From: Congeria kusceri
Lineage: Eukaryota; Mollusca; Bivalvia; Myida; Dreissenidae
Reading direction: 5' to 3'
Assembly: GCA_027627225.1 (NCBI GenBank)
Contig: CM051025.1
Location: 76,982,474-77,046,473, forward strand
DNA length: 64,000 nt
Numbering within the stretch: position 1 is the first letter of the stretch; every line of letters begins with the position of its first letter. The translations under genes were made by a program, and so were the position numbers. Positions 23,605 through 35,100 of the stretch are shown in pieces. The notes under the pieces are model-generated. The model had not been told where the DNA came from. It did not search any database and saw nothing but the letters and a program-made list of their open reading frames with translations.

Positions 23605-26370
23605 AGCCTGTGCATTCCGCACAGGCTAATCCGGGACGGCACTTTCCGCTTTTATGGTATTTTCTGTTTCAAGGAGGTCTCTTCTAAACATAAATCCACT
23701 GTATGTGGAAAGTGCCGTCCCGAATTAGCCTGTGCGGAATGCACAGGCTAATCCAGGACGACACTTTCCGCACATGCATTAAGACATGCATTAAGACCGG
23801 TTTTCCAACGACGCGCCACATATCAAGAAACAAAATAACACACTTTCCACCACTCATTATGTAGCCAAGTACCACGAAAACTGGGCGGACCTTCATTTTA
23901 TTCCTTTGAATGGGCTACAGTTGGTTTTCATGTACAATTCTCTATATTATGTAGCTAAGTATCACGAAAACTGGGTGGACCATCATACTATTCCTTTGAA
24001 TGGGCTACTGTTGGTTTTCATGTACAATTCTCTGTATTACTGATGACCTTTGTTATTCATGTTTACCCTGGCACAGAACTTTGCTTCATGCTTAGGTCAG
24101 TGGTTGTACTGATTGAAACAAAATGTGACAATTAGTTGGTGGTTTTGTGTTTTTGCAGATTTTTATAATACACCATGATCATGTTAAAGTCACAAAAGCT
24201 GATTGCTCGGTGTGTTATTTGTCAAATTGTGTGCTAGTATTATCCAATAGAATTAAGTTATAAAGAAGTTGTTGTGGTAATTTTCGGCAATTGTTGTTAT
24301 TCCAATCAAACAAAGTTAGTAATAGTGGTTTTAAAATACATCTATATGTATTCATCAGATTGTATCTGTTACAGTTGTGCATTTTATTATTATGAAACTG
24401 CTTAATACTTTGACACGTAATGTTACTTATAACAATATGCATGTCTTGTATGACGGTAGAGTAGTATTGAGTAGTATTGTTGGTAAATTTTCACATGATA
24501 TTTTTAACCATGGTGTATAGATCTATACACATTTGAAATCAATGCTATTTGTTTTAGTTAATGGGGTTTTGGTGCATTACTTACTGCTATGTCCTTTCAG
24601 TTGATCTGTTAACACTGTATTATGTGAAGTTCAAATAAGACATCAAACATACAATAGAACTGTTAATATATGTAGTTTTCTTACATATAACTGGGCAATT
24701 TATTCTCATATTATGGTTTTTTAATACACTTAATAGTAATAATATTATTCACAAGTTTTTATTACTCATTCTTTAAAACTGATTTTGTCTTCGATTGTTT
24801 TCACTGTCTATGCATGCATGGACACAGTTCTGTTTTATTGTCAAACTTATCTTGATGTATACAAATATACTGTTTTGTGTTAAATTCAATTTTTGTGATG
24901 CAGTCATGAATGCAGATGTTAACTGTAATAATTACATTGCAAAACCTTTGACTTACAAACTACAAACTGCTAATTGGATATAAAACATTGGTGTGATAAA
25001 ATAGTCGATTCTATGTTTGATGTCTTATTCTAACTTCACATAATAGTGTGTTTGTTATGTTTTAATATATGTTGTTAGCTTAGTGCTTGGATAGTCTTGT
25101 CTGTTTTAGCCATATACTTAAACAGTTGCTGTCTTAATTTCACAATTTAACCACTTACTACTTTTTATGCCCCCCTCCGCCATCAAAGATGGCAGTATTA
25201 TATTGGTTTGCTCATGTCCGTCTGCAGACCACTTTCATTTCTGCTCTCTATGTCCAACAGTTTTCATCCGATCTTCACCCAACTTCATGAAAGTGTTTGT
25301 GGGCATTATATTTCGGCCAAGTTTGATAATCAGCCATATTGTCAGAGGAATGGTTGTGTCATGACCTTTGAATTCTCAAAAATTTGCCTTATTAGCCATT
25401 TCCACTCTGTATGTCCAAATGGCCAACAGTTTCATTCCCATGTTTACAAAACTTGATGAAAATGTTTGAGGTAATCATATCTTTGCCCAGTTTGATGATC
25501 AACCAAATCGCCACATGAACTGCAGAGTTATGGCCCTTGATTTATCTAACATTGGCCTTTTTAGTAGTTTACTCTCGGTATGTCCAACAGTTTTCGTCTC
25601 TTAAACTTGATATTTTAAAGATTGCTTTTAACCAGGAGGGGGCATAACTGTTTTACAAATGGCTCTTGTTTATTAAACATCAGTATCCAGATAAGTTCTA
25701 TCTGAAAATTCATAAAGAGCTTTGTTCAAAAATTCATGTAAGATATTGTGTCATTTGAAATGAAAATAATCTGCATTTCTAACTTCCATAACAATCAGTG
25801 TTGTGCATATTTTTTTACATGTTATGTCTGTCAGTTGCCAAGTTCTTGTTAGTTCTTGTTTACTGTTAAGGTCTAATAAAATAGTTATAGTTATATCTAC
25901 CTTGTGAAGTGCATTATTTGAAATCATGCAGTGATATTTTTTCATGTGCATAATATAGAACATAATGAGATTATAGATAAAAAAAATATGCTTGAAAAAA
26001 TTAATACCAGAGCAGGTATAAAACTCACGACTTGGGAGCCATGAGAACAATTTACTTTATGCATCATTTTTACCAACTGCCCTACTCCCTTTCGTAAAGT
26101 TATGTGTGTAAACTATGGTCATACACAATTCTGGCATCAAAATGTAAACAAGACGGCCAAATAAACTTGTACATTTTTTCTAAGAATGAGTAAACTCCCA
26201 TTATAAAAACTATTTATATCTCAGTTCCAAAGAAATTTGCCCCTCGAGGCCCGTTTAGTAGACTTAGTCCCTGTAAAGGTGGAGTTTGCCGTGGCTCAGT
26301 ACTCATATATTTGAGGCGCGTCGTGGGAAAACCAGACTGAATGCATGTGCGTAAAGTGTCGTCCCGGATA
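23605..26370. repeat. Array unit 5
   Basis: It shares the TATAAAACTCACG and TTTACTTTATGC variants with unit 3. Its right border is repeat B, where the sequence leaves the unit. Confidence 0.9.
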
Positions 26371-26574
26371 AGCCTGTGCAGTCCGCACAGGCTAATCCGG
26401 GACGGCACTTTCCGCTTTTATGGCATTTTCTGTTTCAAGGAAGTCTCTTCTAAACATAAATCCACTGTAGGCGGAAAGTGCCATCCCAGATTAGCCTGTG
26501 TGGACTGCACAGGCTAATCCGGGACGACACTTTAAGCACATGCATTAAGTCCGGTTTTCCCACGACGCGCCGCA
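26314..26574. repeat. Palindromic repeat B, right border of the tandem array
   Basis: Long-form fold-back repeat starting TGAGGCGCGTCGTGGGAAAA. Its left part is identical to the left part of the four junction hybrids. To the right of the shared AGCCTGTGCA tract (26371-26380) it diverges from them: GTCC instead of TTCC, GGCATTTTC instead of GGTATTTTC, AAGTCTC instead of AGGTCTC. This marks it as the second parental element of the recombination. Confidence 0.9.
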
Positions 26575-27651
26575 TTTATGGAATTAAAAGGAGTTGTAAT
26601 ATTTATTTTTTAAACAATGTACAAGGGTTTTTGGCAAATATGCATCAAATTTATACTGCTCTGTGTACATGTACTTGAATTTGTCTAAAATAACAAATCT
26701 GATATCCCGGTGCGCTACAAGCACATTAATGTGCGTAACGGTGCATTCTCTGAAAACAATCGGTTGTCTGTAAATTTTATTATTTTATTTTATGACTGTA
26801 ACACAGGTGATATAAGTAACATATACGAAGTATCAACAAAAAACAATCTAGGCTAATTTGTTTCAGTCAACAGTTTTAGCAGTTAAAGCATACATGTGAA
26901 ATAAACACAGTTATGATAGGCCAGCAATGTAAAAAATGATCCTATAAAAATTGCAAAACAGGCAGACTATTGTTGGTTTTCATGTACAATTCTCTGTATT
27001 ACTGATTGAAATGATCAATTAGAAATCGTTACGTATTTTATAATAATTTCATGGTGTATACATGGATCTTTGCAATAATTTATGAAACTGACTTCAGAGC
27101 ACGCATGTTTCAATCAATTAGAATACACTACTCTAAAGTCTTAACAGCCACCTGATATTTTAAGTATTTTAGACCGAATGCATTATTAATTTAAGTCTTG
27201 AATGATAACTAAGAACACTCATATTTTTCATGATTTATAAAACATTTCATTAATCTCGTATAACACAAACTTGTCAAATTAACATAAACGTAACAACCTC
27301 AAAAGTGGAAAATCACAGTTCAAACAACGTAATTCCGACTCCCTTACGGTGTGTGACGATGTGAAATTCATTTGATATTGAATTTATTTATAGTTCAGAA
27401 TAGTCGATATTTTTCATTAAGAGCTAAGCTCTGTCATAGAACTTAGAACTTAACTACCGTATCCAACCGAGCTACAAAATGTTCTTCTGCAACCACAGTA
27501 CACTCCCAACAAGCTGATTAAATGTGCAATTATCTTCGTAAACTCAAGCATGGAAAAAAACTCTTTGATGCTTGTTTTCTAATCCATAAAATACCATATC
27601 ATTGTTGTATATGCACATGCTAATTATGTTGTAGATTCATGAACAAATAAA
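26575..27651. other. Non-coding flank with a relic of the array unit
   Basis: No gene. The 36 bases 26971-27006 match 12945-12980 of the array unit exactly, and a CATGGTGTATA word follows at 27050, as in the unit (near 13447). A decayed, older partial copy of the unit probably lies here. Confidence 0.5.
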
Positions 27652-27801
27652 TGTGGCTCGTCGTAAGAAAACCGGTCATAATGCATGTGCTTAAAGTGTC
27701 ATCCCGGATTAGCCTGTGCAGTCCGCGCAGTCTGCACAGGCTAATCCGGGGCGACACTTTACGCGCATGCATTAAGACTGGTTTTCCCACGACGAGCCAC
27801 A
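27652..27801. repeat. Palindromic fold-back repeat, short form
   Basis: The ends TGTGGCTCGTCGTAAGAAAA and TTTTCCCACGACGAGCCACA pair, with CCTGTGCAGTCCGCGCAG and its partner in the centre. It is the same family as the array-border repeats, but with distinct terminal bases, so it is an independent insertion. Confidence 0.85.
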
Positions 27802-28302
27802 AATGTTTAAACTAACGTAACAAGCCGATTATTGTAGTGGCTGCTTAGGACTTTTGAGAATAGCCAGATTTAAACTGTAAAGCATGATCATTTCGGAAAA
27901 CAAAACTTTAGTCAGAAATGGTTCTGTTAATCTGCATAATCATACATGTATTTCATAAAAACTACATTCAACCATGCATGTTTGAAATAAATTTAAGACT
28001 AGACTGTAGGGTTACTAAGGTTTCATGCAAGCAACATATTACCTATCATATAATAGAGTTTTGTACATGATACACATATATTCACAGTGAAAATAAAATT
28101 CATATTTTGTAGATTAGTTGTCCCTAATTCTTGTCTAAATAAAATACTAATTCATGACAAGAAATCACAGAGTTTAATTTATGAGGACGCTTTTCGTTTT
28201 CCGGTGATCATAAATGATTTCAATAATTTTTCGATTATTTTTTTTTGTTTTCATACACAAAACACACAAAAGCACACATTTTTGCCAATTCAAAATTAGT
28301 GC
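27802..28302. other. Non-coding spacer
   Basis: AT-rich, with no coding block or repeat that I can recognise. The short plus-strand frame near 28087-28299 has no supporting features. Confidence 0.4.
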
Positions 28303-28602
28303 AGGGAAAGATCTAGGATCTAAAAAGGTACAGGATGCCTATGAAAAGGAGCAGGGGGAAAAGCCAGACCGGTTTGTTGACATTTTCTAATAATTTGCTA
28401 AATCCACGGTTTTCATGGGTTGATGCTTATGATTTCGATTTAAAAGCATAGTATATTCATTTGAAGTTGAATAGTTGCAAAAATATGTTGAATTTCAAAA
28501 GATATTCAACCTTTCTGTGTTGACCAGCCCAGAGGGGCAGCAGGGGGGAACCAAAAAGGAGCAGCGTGCAGCACCCTGCTATTTTGCTCTAGATCTTTCC
28601 CT
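28303..28602. mobile_element. Putative small hAT-like element
   Basis: About 300 bases bounded by the 14-base inverted repeat AGGGAAAGATCTAG / CTAGATCTTTCCCT. The flanking octamers ATTAGTGC and ATTGGTGA match at six of eight positions, compatible with an aged 8-bp target duplication. The interior is GGGG/GCAG-rich with no coding capacity. Confidence 0.5.
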
Positions 28603-29163
28603 ATTGGTGATACCTAAAATCAATCAATATAATAAAAACTTTACCAATACTGTTACAGTATTAAATGCATGCACTTCAAATTGATGCTGTTCAATAGCTT
28701 TGCAAGCTGTGATTTTCTATAAAACCTTAACATTTTTTCCTGAGGCTTGCGTCATGCTTTTATTTTTCAACAATTTTTTTTCAACAAAACATCTACCAGT
28801 AGTGCAAATATGAGACAACTGTTTCGGTATTAACTGTATACATGTACAGTAAGAGGCAGAAAAAGTGAAACAGATTTTTAATCTCATACAGCAATGCCAG
28901 TGGTGAAACTACACACAGTGTTAGTACAATTTACCTGTCATTGAATGAGCTGGTTTTTTGGTGGAAAAAAAAGACCACTGAAAATCCAGTAAAAATACAA
29001 GAAGGATTTTGAAGGCACCCAATTAGGTCCAAAAATCGTACAGTGTATTTCCAGCTGGCCCTTATTTAATATTGTTTCTTGTGTTCTGCCCCTTATGTAT
29101 ATTGTCCACATCTGTGCCTTGAGGGTGCCCACTGCTACTGGTACCAGTTTTACAGCTTATACA
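28603..29163 (-). other. 3' flank and probable 3' untranslated region of MAP2K5
   Basis: Directly downstream of the MAP2K5 stop on the minus strand. ATTAAA on that strand, at about 29066-29071, is a candidate polyadenylation signal roughly 95 bases after the stop. No other gene is seen. Confidence 0.4.
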
Positions 29164-32100
29164 CTAGGAGGTATCTTTGCCGCGAGACTTTTTAAGCTGC
29201 TGCTGACTTGTGATCCAGGCAGACAGAACCTTGGAGATGTTCGCATCCGAGCCATACTTCTGAATCAGGGGGTGTGCCTGGAACCAGATAATCAGAAGTT
29301 GCATTGAATGTCTGCATATTCTCATAATTTTTGTGATGTAATTTTATATTTGTCATGTTATTTAGTATGTTTCCTTTAGTTCATTACCAAAATAAAGACA
29401 TAACATGATGGAATACATAAAATACTAGGTACAGGTCAGTGTTTAATAAAGGTAAGTTTATTTTACTCTGCACGAAAATGTGATTCACTTGCCAAGGTTC
29501 AGGTTTTCTAAGCCTCGCTTAATACACTTGTCTTTGTTCAACACTAACCTATTATATTCAATCTCTGCAACACTTTAATTTGTGGACGTGTCAAGAAACA
29601 CCATAAGAATTTTACCAGAATTATCAATTGATGTAAATATTGTGAAGTCTGCAAAGCGTAAACCAAATGATATGTTCAATACTGGTAAATTAATAAAGAA
29701 CGCAGCCAATACCAGCACATCCTGATGTGTTATTCGTCTACTGGCATCTTTTTGCATACTAAAACACAGAACAATACATAAACATACATTAACATTAAAC
29801 CCTCGTAATTACTATTGATACATTTTTCTGCAACATTTTGTGGGCAGCAAGCTTCAAACATGTACTTTTTAACTTATAAACTTCACTGACAATTAGCTTA
29901 AATATAAGAATTAGATTAAATGTCAGCAAATACATTATTTATCTTTTAAACAATCAACGTAATTGTTCACAATGCATAAAGAAATCCCAATGAATAAAAT
30001 CTCAATATGAATTGTATTAACTCCTCGACTGGACACCTCAGTACTTACCACCTTGCTACAAAGTCACTGAGCTCAGGGGAAAATACATCTTGTGGTAATA
30101 CAGGGGTGTTCTGTAAAATACCATAAACTTACATGTATAAGCCACACTTTTTTCATCAAATTTTAAGGCCCTTTTTTTCTGCTTCTTGTACAAGGATAGG
30201 TCAAAATGACCAAAACAGGTTCTAGATTAAACTATTAATTTTATACAGACAATTTCATACTTGTTACTACTTAAAACTATTTGTACATGTATAAGGAAAA
30301 TGTAACAAAATAATATAAACACTGACAGTTAGAAGGAAATACTAAAATGATATTTTAGACTCCAACCCAATGATTGGATACCTCTGATACATTGTAACTT
30401 GGCAAAACAAGAAATGTTCTGCACCAAAGTTGTAGCACAAGATGTAAATGGAAGCTTTTATTTTACAATGTATTCAGTTTTGTATATACCTAAAACTTGG
30501 TGACTTGCATGTTATATATTGTTTTGTTGTTTTTATCTTAACACAAGTATACACTAAAAAGGATTTTAAATTTAAAAATCTTGTTCAGATCATGTTGTGA
30601 AGGAAAAGAGTCTGCGCAGGCTGATCCGGGACAGCACTTTCTGCTGCAGTGGATTTATGCTTAGAAGAGACTTTTTTAAACAAAAAATACCATAAAAGTG
30701 GAAAGTGCCATCCCGGATCAGCCTATGCAGACTGCACAGGCTATTCAGGACACTTTATGTACATGCATTAAGCCCGGTTTTCCCACAACACGCCTCAATA
30801 ATAATTATATCTTATTGCTGCATCACTGAACAAACCTTCCCAATACTTATTGGATCATGCCAAATTTGTTATTTTTGTATGGTATACATTTGGTCATAAC
30901 ACTCTTTTTATTATTGCTTTACTTACCCCTTCTATTATCACATTCATCACTGTGCCAGGCTGAAAAAAAGTATTGAAATTGAGTCCTTAACTAACTGCAG
31001 AGTTCAATACCATAATGACTTTTATCCCATCATTGCGCCTACATTGACAAAATAAACCACCATTGAATAAACTTTGCTTTACTTTCAAACTGGTATCAAG
31101 CAACCACTCTCGTTCTAAATGACATCATTTTGTTGCTTTTTGAGACGCCATTTTATGTTTTTCATGTTTTATTTCGTTAACTTTAAAACAAAGACTGAAA
31201 TTTATGGGATAAATAGAATACTGGTTTTAGGTCACAGTTGAATAAAGATAAGTTTATCTGGTTGGCAAGGCTTGTGGTTCAGGTTTTCTAAGCCTTGCTT
31301 GATAAACTTCACTTTATTCAACACTGACCTAGTATTGTCTATTAGTTATGTGAATGTAAACAGTAGTAGAAGTAACAAAATATTTCTCAAGTGATCCATT
31401 GATTTATCTTTACCTCAGTTAAATGCATTTGAAGGGTATTATATCCGTACTTAATATACAAGTGAAAACAAGCTGTGTAAGCCTCAGTCAACAAACTCTA
31501 CGCCACTGACAAACAACTCAAGGTATTTCCAACACATTATTCACATGTGTGTCCATGCAACTATCAAACAAAATGGTACTCACATTCTCTGCCATTAGTA
31601 TCTGAAAGTACAATAATATTCTTGATCTAATGATTTGTGTGAGTGTGGTCACAAACACAACAAACGTGCTTGGGACTATGGAAAGAACTGAAATTCACCA
31701 TTGAGGTCAAAATAAAGGAACATACGTCAAACATTTATACTTTAATGACTTTACTTTGCAAGAACACTCACGATACAAGTGTCTAATGATCTTACCTCCT
31801 TGAAAGGAAACTTTCCAGTAGCTAACTGAAATGAAAAAAATAACACATGTCTGCAATGTAAGCTTAAATAAAGGTCTGCAAAGAAAACAATTCCCAGGAC
31901 TATCTTCCAGCCTCACAAATATGAAATCTGATCTTTAACTTAAGTCTTAACAAAAAATCATAACCATGAAATCAGTTGTAACATATCAGCTTTGAATATC
32001 ATTGGATGTGATAAAGAACATTTTGAGGGCCTAACTCGATAAACAATAATATTGGTAGAACCGATGCCCCCGATGCCGCTGTGACCTCTAATTGTGGCCT

Positions 32101-35100
32101 TGACCTTTAACCTACACAAAGAGATTTTAAAATCTGTCCATTCATGTGTTAATCCGGACAAGCAAAAAGCCTATTTACACCTATGTCAAGCTATCTCATT
32201 TAAGCAAACATTAGTGCCAAGTAATTTGAAAATCCACCAAACTATGGCCATGTAGTCCGGACAAGCAAAAAACCAATTTCACACTGACCTCTAAGTGTGA
32301 CGTTGACCTTTGACCTATGAACCTGGTTCATGTGCACTTCATGACATCTTGTTGAGGTTAACATTTGTGTTAAGTAGTTTTAAAATCCACTGCAAGTGAA
32401 AGTACTAACAAGCAGTGTCAATTTTGGCCTTTGACCTCTAGATGTGGCCTTGACCTTTAAGATAGTGACATGATTCATGTGCACCACACACCATTTCTGT
32501 GCAGCAAACATTTGTGCCAAGTAATTTAAAAATCCTTCCATCCACGGCTGAGTTATAGAATGAACAAGCAAAATAGCTACATCTAATTTATAATCAAAGG
32601 GTAAAAACCATCAGACCAAAAGGACCTGACAATATGTGCATGTCCAATTGATAGGGATGCTGCATATAAAGTTTCATTGAATCAGAGTTCTTAGTTCCTG
32701 AGATTTTGCATGGAAAAAAAAATTATCCAATTAAAATGTCATATTAACAATAAAAACAGCAATGACTTCCTGAAAAAGCTTTACACCAGAACCACCTGAC
32801 GATTCAGCATGCCTTCTTGGTATGGATGCTGCAGTTAAAATTTCATTGAAAGCGAGTTGTTAGTTCCTGATATCTTGCGTGGAAATGAAAATATTCTATT
32901 ATAACTCCTTGACAACAATAATTTATGTGCATGTCCCCATTGCTAGGTATGCTGCATATAAAGTTTCATTGAATTCTGGTTATTAATTCCTGAGATTTTG
33001 AGTGAAATTCTTGAGTGGAAATGAAAAATTCTTAAGAAAATGTCCTATTTCTCATGAAAAGGCAATAACACATGGAAAAACTGAATGGCAGTGGAATTGG
33101 AATTCAGACGGACAGACAAAGCGGCGACTATATGCTCCCCCCTTCGAGGAGCATATTCAAATTCATAGGCAACATCTGATTTCATTGGTCATTATTTTAA
33201 GACTAAGTTTGCAATTGGGAACATTTGCAAGTGTTGAGCCTGACAAAAAAATTGCAGAAACCAAAAAAGACACTATAACTAGAAACATCGAGAACATGTT
33301 ATGCTGCTACTGTTCTCCTCAAATTGAACAACAAACTCAACAAAAACGATATTAATACTTTTGGACGTCACCAATAATTCAACAACATTACCTCGAACAG
33401 AGTCACTCCAAGACTCCAGATTTCTGATGGCGCTCCATAGTTCTCAGCTTTGATTCTCTCTGGCTACATACAAATGGACATTACCCGCATGTATTCTTTA
33501 ACACAGCAACATAATAAACAATAATGAGCACTTTCACATAAAGAAACATTTAACTTTTTAATATACGAACAACTGAAAAAGAACTTTTTTTCTTACTGAA
33601 TAAAAGATGAAGTCCAAAACAATTTATAAACTAGACATGTGTCCATAGGACATGAATGCCCCCACATTCCGCTGGTTGTCACAAAACTCTGCTGATATCG
33701 GGAAAAAATGCACCAAAATACCCAGGTGCACAAGTTCACATGCTGATTAATATGTTTATAAAATTTCATCACTCTAGCAGCAATACTTAAAAAAAGAGGC
33801 TTATTTCAGAAAAAAACTGCACCAAAATACACCAAAAGTCCAAACATGTCATTTTTTGCTAAAAATGGGGTCATAACTCCGCTGATGTCACAAAAAAATG
33901 CACCAAAATACCCACTCATCACTCAAGCAGTAATACTTAAAAAAAAGAGGCCATAGCCCCGCTTATGTCAGAAAAAAATGCACCATAATACGCAGGCGCA
34001 CAAGTTCACATGCTGATTAATATGTTTATAAAGTTTAATAACTCTAGTAATACTTTTTGAGATACGCGCGACATAAGTCCAAACATGTCATTTTTGCTTA
34101 AAAAGGGCAATAACTCCGCTGATGTCACAAAAAAATGCACCAAAATACCAAGGTGCACAAGCTCCTTATGCTTATAAAGTGTCATCACTCTTTATATATA
34201 TATATATATATATATAAATACTTTTTGAGTTACGCGCAACAAAAAAATCCGACAGACATACATACGGACGGACGGACAAGTGCAAATCTATATGCCCCCC
34301 CTCTAAAGCGGGGCATAAAAACAAACGTCTAAAAAGACTTAAGCAATTCTATTTTCAAGTATCTTTAAAGCATTGAAGGGCCTAACAAAATTGAAGCAAA
34401 TGCTTGAAAACATTAAACGTAAAAGAATATAAATGTCTGTTCAAATAAAATCACAAGATTAAAGTAATGTTAGAGGCATACTCACTGACATGTAGACATT
34501 TGTTCCAACAAAAGTCATAGCTATAGACTTCACTAACTGAAAACAATGAGGGAAAAATATTAATCTAGGCACCAAATGTAATTGTTTTTGCTTGTACTTG
34601 TACTAAGTACATTGTAAATTGTCCTGTTTCTGCCTAAGCTCAGAAAGCATTGATTCCAGACACATACATGTAACACAGCACCAATTAATGGCTTTTATGT
34701 CTGCACTCGGACATCTGGAGACTAATTATTACTGAAATATTAAGTTGGAAATATTAAGTTGGACCACCATTTTATTTGCCCATCACCTGTCACCAAAGGT
34801 AACCCATATATGTCGTCTTTTCAGGTGACACAAAAAGCACACTTTCCTCATTCAAAAAAAATATTTTTGTCCATTCCATTGGTGGTTTAGGTTTTCGCCA
34901 CACAGAGTCCAACCAATTTTACATATTTTCTGGAACACTGTTCACTGACAGTTACATCATTTACTGCTATAAACATACCAGTCTTCTGGCAGCTCTTACC
35001 TGCGTGCTAACTCCAAAATCACAGAGTTTAACATCACCACGAGTGTTGACCAGAATGTTTGATGGCTTGATATCTGAAATAAGGAACATGTATTCAAGAA

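Larger units (their letters stand above)
12541..26370. repeat. Tandem array: five copies of a 2,766-bp unit
   Basis: Five head-to-tail units start at 12541, 15307, 18073, 20839 and 23605, each exactly 2,766 bases, with only a few substitutions among them. Every internal junction is a palindromic repeat whose left part matches repeat B (26314-26574) and whose right part matches repeat A (12484-12754). The switch lies within a ten-base tract shared by both, AGCCTGTGCA. This is what unequal recombination between two dispersed palindromes flanking one segment would leave. The unit holds no recognisable gene. It contains a 90-base tandem pair, a CCCCC-rich dispersed repeat and a SINE-like element. 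Assembly error is the main alternative. Confidence 0.93.

Noticed and set aside
12620..26408. Many repeated frames of 60-129 codons in the tandem array and palindromic repeats
   Set aside because: The frames repeat at 2,766-base intervals because the DNA does. Those in palindromes (words such as VGKPVLMHVRKV and RLIRDGT) occur on both strands of every family copy. No start context, domain or codon pattern supports them.
29095..29307. Plus-strand frame of 70 codons
   Set aside because: It is antisense to the last coding exon of MAP2K5, which matches the MEK5 C-terminus in the other strand with correct splice phase.
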